From positions 1 to 52,526 of the forward strand of contig JAFZWC010000043.1 in NCBI GenBank assembly GCA_017617475.1: a DNA stretch of 52,526 bases, given 5' to 3'. This DNA is from Bacteroidales bacterium. GTDB taxonomy: Bacteria; Bacteroidota; Bacteroidia; Bacteroidales; UBA932. The notes beneath the pieces are model-generated. The model searched no databases. It was not told where the DNA came from and saw only the letters and a list, made by a program, of their open reading frames with translations. Position numbers and translations under genes: made by a program. Below, one piece after another: positions 17,262-24,151 of this stretch; the first letter of the stretch is position 1; every line of letters begins with the position of its first letter.

Positions 17262-17924
17262 TTATCTTTTAAACCATTCCAGACATTTTTTGCAAAGGGC
17301 CGATACGGCCGGCCAGTCGCCGGCCTGGATCAGTTCCTTCGGAAACAGCCTGGAGCCCATTCCGACGGCCGTGACGCCGCTCTTTGCCCAGGCCGATAAG
17401 TTCTCTTCCGTAGGCTCCACAGCGCCGGTGGCCATGAGCATGGCCCAGGGCAGCGGCGCCAGCACGTTCTTCACAAAGGAAGGGCCGCCCACCGTGCCGG
17501 CCGGGAATACTTTGACCAGGTCGCAACCCATCTCCATGGCATGGGCAATCTCGGTAACCGTACCGCAACCGGGGCTGTAGGGCACTCCCCTGCGGTTGGC
17601 CAGCGGAATTACGTCTTCCACGATGCAGGGGGATACCAGGAAATCGGCCCCCAGCTGGAGATAAAGCGCGGCGGTAGGTGCATCCAGGATGGTTCCTGCG
17701 CCCAGGGCCATTTCCGGGCATTCGGCCCTCACGAAGGCCAGCAACTGCTCGAAAACCTTGTGGGCGCCATCTCCCCTGTTGGTAAATTCGAAGGCACGGA
17801 TGCCGCCGTCGTAGCAGGCCTTCACCACCTTCTTGGTCAGTTCCACATCTGCATTGTAAAACACCGGAACAATCCCGGTCTTCCGGATGATACCGATGGT
17901 ATCGATTTTATTGAATTTTGCCAT
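17262..17924 (-). CDS. eda: KDPG/KHG aldolase
   Basis: Cleaves 2-keto-3-deoxy-6-phosphogluconate to pyruvate and glyceraldehyde-3-phosphate, the last step of the pathway. It has 220 residues, the normal size. The Schiff-base lysine lies in CDLVKVFPAGTVGG (about residues 133-146); GIRAFEFTNRGDGA contains the usual catalytic Glu region, and GAGTILD and FLVSPCI are family motifs. It lies 8 nt after kdgK and 18 nt before uxuA. The related family member dgoA, 2-dehydro-3-deoxy-6-phosphogalactonate aldolase, is less likely in this context. Confidence 0.94.
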   Translation of the reverse strand: MAKFNKIDTIGIIRKTGIVPVFYNADVELTKKVVKACYDGGIRAFEFTNRGDGAHKVFEQLLAFVRAECPEMALGAGTILDAPTAALYLQLGADFLVSPCIVEDVIPLANRRGVPYSPGCGTVTEIAHAMEMGCDLVKVFPAGTVGGPSFVKNVLAPLPWAMLMATGAVEPTEENLSAWAKSGVTAVGMGSRLFPKELIQAGDWPAVSALCKKCLEWFKR

Positions 17925-17932
17925 AATACTTA

Positions 17933-18970
17933 TTATCTGCTAACTCTACCGGAACCGCCGCCTTTCATTAATGCTTCCACTTCGGCTACAGTTACGCGGT
18001 TGTAGTCTCCGAAGACGGTGTGTTTTAGGCAGGAGGCTGCGGCGGCAAATTCTATGGCTTCCTGGTCTGTCTTGTAGGTGAGGAGACCGTAGAGGAGGCC
18101 GCCCATGAAGGAGTCGCCTCCGCCGACGCGGTCCACGATGTGGGTTATGTCGTAGCGGCGGCTCTGCCAGAGGGTTTTGCCGTCGTAGAGCACACCGCCC
18201 CAGGTATTGTGGTTGGCATTGATGGAGCCGCGCAGGGTGATGGCCACCTTCTTGCAGCGCGGGAACTTGGCCATCAGTTGCCGGCAAACGCTCACGAAGG
18301 CTGCCTGGTCAATCTCGCCTCCGGTCTTCTCGGCGTCGAAGCCTTCGGGCTTGATGCCGAACTCCTTCTCGGCATCTTCCTCGTTGCCCAGAATGAGGTC
18401 GCAGCCCTCTACAAGCGCCGGCATCACCTCGGCCGCCGTCTTGCCGTATTTCCACAGCTTCTTGCGGTAATTGAGATCGCAGGAGACCTTTACGCCCATC
18501 TCGTTGGCCACTTTGATGGCTTCCAGGCAGGCATCGGCCGCTCCCTGACTCAATGCCGGCGTAATGCCGGTCCAGTGGAACCAGTCGGCCCCTTCCAGCA
18601 CTTTGTGCCAGTCCACCATGCCGGGCTTGATCTCAGAAATGGCGCTGTGGGCGCGGTCGTAAATGACTTTGGAACCGCGGGCGACGGCACCCGTTTCCAG
18701 GTAATAGATACCCAAGCGTTCTCCGCCATAGACTACGCCGTCCAGATTCACGCCCAAACCCTTGAGTTCGGCCGTGCACATGTCGGCAATGTCGTTCTGG
18801 GGTAATCGCGTCACAAAATGGGCATCCACGCCATAGTTGGCCAGCGAAACGGCCACGTTGGCCTCGCCGCCGCCGAAAGTGGCATCAAACTGGCGGGCCT
18901 GGCCGAATCGCAGATAACCCGGAGTGGAAAGGCGAAGCATTACTTCGCCAAACGATACAACTTTTGCCAT
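17933..18970 (-). CDS. kdgK: 2-keto-3-deoxygluconate kinase (PfkB family)
   Basis: Phosphorylates 2-keto-3-deoxygluconate to KDPG with ATP. It has 345 residues of ribokinase/PfkB fold: N-terminal MAKVVSFGEVMLRLSTPGY, the glycine motif FGGGEANVAVSLANYG (near 33-48) and the C-terminal anion-hole/catalytic motif VDRVGGGDSFMGGLLYG (near 281-297) with the catalytic Asp. GEVMLRLS near the start is typical of KDG kinases. The gene begins 2 nt after the transporter stop, so translation is probably coupled. Confidence 0.94.
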   Translation of the reverse strand: MAKVVSFGEVMLRLSTPGYLRFGQARQFDATFGGGEANVAVSLANYGVDAHFVTRLPQNDIADMCTAELKGLGVNLDGVVYGGERLGIYYLETGAVARGSKVIYDRAHSAISEIKPGMVDWHKVLEGADWFHWTGITPALSQGAADACLEAIKVANEMGVKVSCDLNYRKKLWKYGKTAAEVMPALVEGCDLILGNEEDAEKEFGIKPEGFDAEKTGGEIDQAAFVSVCRQLMAKFPRCKKVAITLRGSINANHNTWGGVLYDGKTLWQSRRYDITHIVDRVGGGDSFMGGLLYGLLTYKTDQEAIEFAAAASCLKHTVFGDYNRVTVAEVEALMKGGGSGRVSR

Positions 18971-18972
18971 TT

Positions 18973-20457
18973 TTAAACTTCTACAGGTTTATAATGGGGA
19001 ACGAGGGATTTCATCACGGTCCAGGCAATGAGGTAAGCCACACCGCAGCAGCAGAATACCACAAAGTATCCGGCCGGCTTTCCTTCGAAGCCCAGGAAGC
19101 GGAAGGCCTGGCCTGCCTGCTCGGCATAAGTAAAGAGGTTGCCTGCCACCTTCTGCACAATCATGGACCCCACGCCGCCAGCCATGGTGCCTATTCCGGT
19201 AATGGAAGCAACGGCAGCCTTGGGGAACATGTCCCCTATGGTGGAAAACAGGTTGGCACTCCACGCCTGATGCCCGGCAGCGGCCAGGCCGATGAGAATG
19301 GCGGGCCACCAGGGCGAGTTGAAATGCAGGCCCAGCGGCTGGGCAAAGAGCGCCGCAATGGGGAAGAAGGCGAAGATGAGCATGGCCAGCATACGGCCGT
19401 TATAGGGATTCATCCCGCGTTTATCCACAAAGATGCGGGGCAGGTAGCCGCCGATGATGGACACCACCGTAACAATGGCGTAGAGGGTAAAGATAAGGCC
19501 CTGGCCCAGGCCGGAAGTGGCCGGGGCGCCGAACTGGTTGCTGAAGTAGGAAGGCGCCCAGAACAGGAAGAACCACCACACGCCGTCCGTGAAGAACTTG
19601 CCGGCGATGAAACTCCACGTCTGCTTATACTTGAAGCACTGCAGGAAAGGGATGGTCTTTTCTTCAGAGGAGGGAGACTCCCCTCCGGTCGCTAAAGAAA
19701 AGGCCGATGCTCCCTCCTCTGAAAGAGCAACATCATCTTGATGGATGTATTCCAACTCGGCCTCATTCACATGCTTGGAAACCTCGGGCTTGTCATACAT
19801 AAACTCCCAGAAGAACATCCAGATGAAGCCCAGGCCGCCGATGATGACGAAGGCCCATTCCCAGCCCAGGCTCTTGGCCAGCGGAGGAATGCACAGCGGC
19901 GCAGCCAATGCTCCCACCGAGGCACCGGCGTTGAAGATGGACGTGGCAAAGGCGCGGTCCTTCTTGGGGAAATACTCGGCCGTCACCTTGATAGCCGCCG
20001 GGAAGTTACCGGATTCGCCCAATGCCAGGATTCCGCGGCAAAACAGGAACAGCCACACGGAGATGGTGGAAACCACGGTGACTATCTCCGAACCAGCTTC
20101 CAGCGCCTTTAGGGCAGCAACGGACTCCAGACCGGCCAGGTGGGCCGTCCCCCAGCCGCAGGCGGCATGCAGGCACGCGCCGGCCGACCATACGCCGATG
20201 GCAATCAGATAGCCTTTCTTGGTGCCCATCCAGTCCACGAATTTGCCGGCAAACAGGCTCACGATGGCGTAAAAGATGGAGAAGAAGGCCGTGATGGTTC
20301 CGTAATCGGCATCGGTCCAGTGAAACTCCGGTTTAATGAACTCCTCATAAGTGAGCGAGAGCACCTGGCGGTCCAGGTAGTTGACGGTAGTGGCCACGAA
20401 CAGAAGGGAGCACAGCCACCAGCGCCAGTTGGTCATCAGTTTTTTCTGCGTTGTCAT
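18973..20457 (-). CDS. MFS hexuronate transporter
   Basis: A 494-residue inner-membrane permease of the anion:cation symporter (ExuT/GudP-like) branch of the major facilitator superfamily. Twelve hydrophobic segments are readable; NYLDRQVLSLTYEEFI lies after helix 1 and GILALGESGNFPAAIKVTAEYFPKKDRAFA (split over about 148-177) is the signature of this branch. Operon context with uxaC, kdgK, eda and uxuAB points to D-glucuronate (perhaps galacturonate) uptake. The cytoplasmic loop between helices 6 and 7 carries a Ser/Glu-rich insert (about residues 245-265) encoded by a perfect 13-bp inverted repeat. An intergenic palindrome separates the gene from uxaC. Confidence 0.93.
   Translation of the reverse strand: MTTQKKLMTNWRWWLCSLLFVATTVNYLDRQVLSLTYEEFIKPEFHWTDADYGTITAFFSIFYAIVSLFAGKFVDWMGTKKGYLIAIGVWSAGACLHAACGWGTAHLAGLESVAALKALEAGSEIVTVVSTISVWLFLFCRGILALGESGNFPAAIKVTAEYFPKKDRAFATSIFNAGASVGALAAPLCIPPLAKSLGWEWAFVIIGGLGFIWMFFWEFMYDKPEVSKHVNEAELEYIHQDDVALSEEGASAFSLATGGESPSSEEKTIPFLQCFKYKQTWSFIAGKFFTDGVWWFFLFWAPSYFSNQFGAPATSGLGQGLIFTLYAIVTVVSIIGGYLPRIFVDKRGMNPYNGRMLAMLIFAFFPIAALFAQPLGLHFNSPWWPAILIGLAAAGHQAWSANLFSTIGDMFPKAAVASITGIGTMAGGVGSMIVQKVAGNLFTYAEQAGQAFRFLGFEGKPAGYFVVFCCCGVAYLIAWTVMKSLVPHYKPVEV
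19663..19723. repeat. Inverted repeat inside the transporter gene
   Basis: Arms TTCAGAGGAGGGA (19663-19675) and TCCCTCCTCTGAA (19711-19723) are exact reverse complements around 35 bp. It reads in frame as a Ser/Glu/Gly-rich stretch in the helix 6-7 loop. The arms and the CCCTCCGGTCGCTAAAG core differ from the GAATGACA family, so this is a separate repeat family. Confidence 0.7.
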
Positions 20458-20469
20458 ATCTTCCTATTT

Positions 20470-20534
20470 GAGATTCTCTCGCTTCGCTCGGAATGACATT
20501 GTCATACCGAGGCCCGCAGGGCCGAGTGTATCTC
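20470..20534. repeat. GAATGACA-family palindrome, full intergenic copy
   Basis: GAGATTCTCTCGCTTCGCTC then GGAATGACA, a short centre, then TGTCATACCGAGGCCCGCAG and GGCCGAGTGTATCTC. It fills nearly all of the 78-bp gap between uxaC and the transporter gene. A transcript could fold it into one long stem, which might adjust expression within the operon. Confidence 0.75.
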
Positions 20535-20535
20535 A

Positions 20536-21936
20536 TTAAAAATCAAAATATTGTTTTGCGTTATTATAGCTAATGTCTTCGATCATCCGGCCTATGAAAT
20601 CCAGTTCAGAGGCAGGCAGACGACCGCTTTCCACATCGGCCCCCACTACGTCGCAGAGGATGCGGCGGAAGTACTCGTGACGGGGGTAGGAGATGAAGCT
20701 GCGGCTGTCCGTGAGCATGCCCACGAAGCGGCTCAGCAGGCCCAGGGAACTGAGGGCGTTGATCTGCTTGCGCATTCCGTCTTCCTGATCCAGGAACCAC
20801 CAGGCGCTGCCCAGCTGCATCTTTCCGGGGAAAGTGCCGTCGTTGAAGGTATAGGCCATGGCAGCCAGCACCTCGTTGTCCTTGGGGTTCAGGCAGTACA
20901 GGATGGTTTTGGCCAGGCTGTCTTCCAGGGCCAGACGTGAGAAGAAACGGTGACCCGCCGCAGCCATGGGACGGTCTCCGATGGCGTCGAAGCCGGTATC
21001 AGGCCCCAGGGCCCGGAACATCTTCTCGTTGTTGTTGCGAAGCGGCCCCACATGGAACTGCTGGGCCCAGCCGGACTGCGCGTCCATAACGGCCTGGTCA
21101 TGCAGGAAGGCGCTGCGGAACTTGTCCAGATCGGCCTCGGCAGGGGCCTTGCCGGAAAGCACATTGCTGAAGATGGCCTCTATCTCGCTCTCTTTGTAAT
21201 CGGCAGAATAGAAAGTATCCATGCCGTGGTCGGAGAGCTTGCAACCTCTGGCGGCGAAGAAATCGTGCCTCTTCCGGAGCGCTGCCATCAGGCTGGAATA
21301 GGAATTGATTTCCATATCGGCCGCCTCTCCCAGCTGCTTCAGATAGGCCTTATAGGTTATGGGATTCTCTATGGCCATGGCCTTGTCCGGACGCCAGGCG
21401 GGCAACACCTTGGTGCCGAAGGGATTCTCCCCTATCATCTTGTGCCAGCGGAGGTCGTCGGCAGGGTCGTCCGTGGTGCACACCACCTCCACGTTGAACT
21501 TGCGGATAAGGGCCTGACCGCGGAACTCCGGGGTGGCCAGCATGGCATTGCACTCTTCAAAGATTTCACGGGCCGATTGGGGGCAGAGGAGTTTGTCGAT
21601 GCCGAATACGCGCTTGAGTTCCAGGTGCGTCCAGTGATACAGCGGATTGCGCATGGTATAAGGCACGGTCTCCGCCCATTTCTGAAACTTCTCCCAGGCG
21701 GAACGGTTGCCGGTGATGTACTCTTCCGGAACGCCGTTGGCCCGCAGGGCGCGCCACTTGTAATGGTCTCCTCCCAGCCAGAGCTGGGTTATGTCCGTAA
21801 ACTGGATGTTTTCCGCAATTTCCCGCGGAGAAAGGTGGCAATGATAGTCAATGATGGGCATGGGCCCTGCATGCTGGTGATACAACCGGCGGGCGGTTTC
21901 CGTCTGCAGCATGAAATCATCGTGGATAAAGGTCAT
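20536..21936 (-). CDS. uxaC: Glucuronate (uronate) isomerase
   Basis: Isomerises D-glucuronate to D-fructuronate and D-galacturonate to D-tagaturonate, the entry step of the pathway. Its 466 residues are the usual length. Typical amidohydrolase-fold motifs are MPIIDYHCHLSPREIAEN (about 27-44, metal ligand His residues), GDHYKWRALRANGV (near 55-68), CTTDDPADDLRWH (near 172-184) and the C-terminal DSRSFISYPRHEYFRRILCD. It is the first gene of the operon; a TATCTTTA -7 box lies 25 nt upstream, divergent from pgi. No altronate genes (uxaA, uxaB) are present here, so only the glucuronate branch is complete in this window. Confidence 0.97.
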   Translation of the reverse strand: MTFIHDDFMLQTETARRLYHQHAGPMPIIDYHCHLSPREIAENIQFTDITQLWLGGDHYKWRALRANGVPEEYITGNRSAWEKFQKWAETVPYTMRNPLYHWTHLELKRVFGIDKLLCPQSAREIFEECNAMLATPEFRGQALIRKFNVEVVCTTDDPADDLRWHKMIGENPFGTKVLPAWRPDKAMAIENPITYKAYLKQLGEAADMEINSYSSLMAALRKRHDFFAARGCKLSDHGMDTFYSADYKESEIEAIFSNVLSGKAPAEADLDKFRSAFLHDQAVMDAQSGWAQQFHVGPLRNNNEKMFRALGPDTGFDAIGDRPMAAAGHRFFSRLALEDSLAKTILYCLNPKDNEVLAAMAYTFNDGTFPGKMQLGSAWWFLDQEDGMRKQINALSSLGLLSRFVGMLTDSRSFISYPRHEYFRRILCDVVGADVESGRLPASELDFIGRMIEDISYNNAKQYFDF

Positions 21937-21960
21937 AGTATAGTGTATAATCTCGGAATG

Positions 21961-21968
21961 TAAAGATA
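21961..21968 (-). promoter_or_regulatory. Predicted -7 box of the glucuronate operon
   Basis: TATCTTTA on the minus strand, 25 nt upstream of uxaC. No convincing -33 element or operator palindrome was found nearby, and no GntR or LacI regulator gene is adjacent, so the inducer system remains unknown. Confidence 0.4.
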
Positions 21969-21990
21969 GTAATATTTATGGAGAATTGTG

Positions 21991-21998
21991 TATCTTTG
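21991..21998 (+). promoter_or_regulatory. Predicted -7 box of pgi
   Basis: TATCTTTG, an exact TAnnTTTG match, followed by about 40 nt of leader before ATG 22038. It makes the in-frame ATG at 21978 impossible as a start, because that codon lies upstream of the box. Confidence 0.5.
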
Positions 21999-22037
21999 CA
22001 AGTCAGAAATGCTTCGAAATTATTAATACGCATACAT

Positions 22038-23375
22038 ATGATCAAAGTAGATGTTAAAGGCTGTTCTTCTTTCGTGGAAGAAGCCAAGTATCAGGCTTAT
22101 GTAGCCAAGGCCCTGGACGCTTTCGACGTACTGGAAAGCGAAAAAGGCGCCGGTAACGATTTCCTGGGTTGGAAGCACCTCCCTTCGGAAATGCCGGAGA
22201 CCATCCTCAAAGGCATTGAGACCATCTGCGCCGACTGGAAGGTCAAGGGTGTGGACCTGGTGATTGCCATCGGCATCGGCGGTTCCTATCTGGGCGCCAA
22301 GTGCGTCATCGAGGCCCTGAGCCACAACTTCGCCAAGCAGCTCAAGAAGAAGGACGCCCCCGAGGTCGTCTTCGCCGGCAACAACCTCTCCGAGGAATAC
22401 CTGGCCGAGCTCATGGACCTGGCCAAGGAACGCAACGTGGCCTGCATCGTCATCTCCAAGAGCGGCACCACCACCGAACCCGCCGTGGCTTTCCGTATTG
22501 TGAAGCAGTACATTGAAGAAACTTACGGCAAGGCCGAGGCCGCCCAGCGCATCGTGGCCATCACCGACGCCGCCCGCGGCGCCCTCAAGACGCTGTCCAC
22601 CCAGGAAGGCTACAAGACCTTCGTGGTTCCGGACAACGTAGGAGGCCGATTCAGCGTGCTCACCCCCGTCGGCCTGCTGCCCATCGCCGCCGCCGGCTTC
22701 GACATCAAGGCCTTGCTGGAAGGCGCCCTGGAGGCCGAAAAGAAACTCGCCGTCAAGAGTGCCGACAACCCCGCCGTGGTGTACGCCGCCATGCGCAACT
22801 GCCTCTTCACGGAAAAGGGTAAGACCACGGAAATCCTGGTGAACTACAACCCTAAGCTCACCTATGTAGCCGAATGGTGGAAGCAGCTCTACGGTGAATC
22901 CGAGGGCAAGGACGGCACCGGCATCTTCCCCGCCAGCGTGAACAACACCGCCGACCTCCACTCCATGGGTCAGTTCATCCAGGAAGGCAACCGCGTCATG
23001 TTCGAGACCGTGCTGCACGTGGAAAAGGCCCAGCGCAACGTAACCATCGGCTCTGACGATCAGAACTTGGATCAGCTGAATTTCCTCGCTGGCAAGCACG
23101 TGGAGCATTGCAACCACATGGCCGAGCTGGGCACCAAGCTGGCCCACATCGACGGTGGCGTGCCCCAGATGGAGGTTTCCTTCGAGAAAGTGGATGCCAA
23201 GAACCTGGGCGCCCTGCTCTATTTCTTCGAGTTCGCCTGCGGCGTCAGCGCCTACACCCTGGGCGTGAACCCCTTCAACCAGCCCGGTGTGGAGGCCTAC
23301 AAGAAGAATATGTTCGCCCTGCTGGAGAAACCCGGCTACGAAGAAGCCACCAAGGCCATCAAGGAAAGGCTTTAA
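22038..23375 (+). CDS. pgi: Glucose-6-phosphate isomerase
   Basis: Interconverts glucose-6-phosphate and fructose-6-phosphate in glycolysis and gluconeogenesis. From ATG 22038 the protein has 445 residues, the size of the short bacterial Pgi class. Motifs: IGIGGSYLGAKCVIEAL (near 77-93), ISKSGTTTEPAVAFRIVKQY (near 139-158), GGRFSVLTPVGLLPIAAAGF (near 203-222), HSMGQFIQEGNR and the C-terminal catalytic lysine region GVNPFNQPGVEAYKKNM. The start is chosen downstream of the TATCTTTG box; an in-frame start at 21978 would add an unlikely 20 residues. rnpB begins about 10 nt after its stop. Confidence 0.96.
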   Translation: MIKVDVKGCSSFVEEAKYQAYVAKALDAFDVLESEKGAGNDFLGWKHLPSEMPETILKGIETICADWKVKGVDLVIAIGIGGSYLGAKCVIEALSHNFAKQLKKKDAPEVVFAGNNLSEEYLAELMDLAKERNVACIVISKSGTTTEPAVAFRIVKQYIEETYGKAEAAQRIVAITDAARGALKTLSTQEGYKTFVVPDNVGGRFSVLTPVGLLPIAAAGFDIKALLEGALEAEKKLAVKSADNPAVVYAAMRNCLFTEKGKTTEILVNYNPKLTYVAEWWKQLYGESEGKDGTGIFPASVNNTADLHSMGQFIQEGNRVMFETVLHVEKAQRNVTIGSDDQNLDQLNFLAGKHVEHCNHMAELGTKLAHIDGGVPQMEVSFEKVDAKNLGALLYFFEFACGVSAYTLGVNPFNQPGVEAYKKNMFALLEKPGYEEATKAIKERL

Positions 23376-23384
23376 AAGACTTTA

Positions 23385-23720
23385 ATGGTATAGCGATCTG
23401 TCGCGGCAGCACTGCCGGGCCCCCGTTTTAGGAAGTGCTGCTGAGGAAAGTCCGCACAGGATAGGGCACCCGTCTGTGGAAAGCACAGTAGGGAGTAATC
23501 TTTAAGGTACCAGTAACAGAGAAGAACCGCCCGCAAGGGTAAGGGTGAAAACGCGGGGTAAGAGCCCACGACGCTGTATGGCGACATGCAGCGGGTACGG
23601 TACCCGGGCCTGCAAGACCAAATATACCGGCAGATGAGGACGGCCCGTCCGATGCCGGGGGGTAGGTTGCGAAGATAAATGACAGATTTAAAAACAGAAA
23701 GCGGCTTACGGCTATACCAT
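23385..23720 (+). ncRNA. rnpB: RNase P RNA (class A)
   Basis: Catalytic RNA that trims 5' leaders from pre-tRNAs. The ends pair as P1 (ATGGTATAGC at 23385-23394 with GCTATACCAT at 23711-23720). Universal core segments are present in order: GAGGAAAGTCCGCAC, ACAGAGAAGAACCGCC, AAGGGTGAAAACGCGGGGTAAG (CR II/III) and the 3' segment AAACAGAAAGCGGCTTACGG. About 336 nt, normal for this class. A T-run at 23720-23725 can end transcription. It follows pgi by about 10 nt with no obvious own promoter, so it may be processed from a pgi transcript or start inside pgi. Confidence 0.96.
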
Positions 23721-24149
23721 TTTTTCTACAACATCATAGTCATAGCCCCTTGAGAGGGCATACTTGATGAGTTTGAGGCGACCCTGGGGGTCGCCTTTTA
23801 ACGTTCGTGCCTTAGCTTCCAGCAGTTTCTGCAACTTGGCTTCGGCCTTTTCAGGTTCCACTTCCGCCAGAGCGGCGGCGATGTCGGCGTCCTTGATACC
23901 CTTCCCGCGCAGCTGGAAGCGGATTTTCACCGGGCCCCAACCCTGGAGCGCGGCCTTTTCGCGGGCGAAGGCCGATGCATACCGCGCCTCGTCCACGTAC
24001 TTGTCGGCCACCAGTTGCTCCACCACCTTGGCGGCAGCCTCTGCGTCTCCCTCCAGGTCCTTGAGGGCCTTGCGGTAGACATCGGCCCGGCAATACTCCG
24101 CCTTGGAGCAGAGCTTTTGCAGTCGGGCCAGGCAGCGGGCGGCGTCCAT
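23712..24149 (-). CDS. recX: RecX family regulatory protein
   Basis: Binds RecA filaments and limits recombinase activity. The 145-residue protein shows the three-helix RecX repeats: an N-terminal CSKAEYCRADVYRKALKDL region, VEQLVADKYVDEARYASAFAREKA (split across about 43-66), WGPVKIRFQLRGKGIKDADI and a final ALSRGYDYDVVEKMV. It lies 2 nt after the patatin gene and converges on rnpB; its last three codons (ATG GTA TAG) are the antisense of the 3' strand of RNase P helix P1. recA itself is about 6 kb away on the same strand. Confidence 0.88.
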   Translation of the reverse strand: MDAARCLARLQKLCSKAEYCRADVYRKALKDLEGDAEAAAKVVEQLVADKYVDEARYASAFAREKAALQGWGPVKIRFQLRGKGIKDADIAAALAEVEPEKAEAKLQKLLEAKARTLKGDPQGRLKLIKYALSRGYDYDVVEKMV

Positions 24150-24151
24150 GG

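Noticed and set aside
11804..21936. A galacturonate pathway in the operon
   Set aside because: No altronate oxidoreductase/dehydratase (uxaB, uxaA) is present; only the glucuronate branch is complete.
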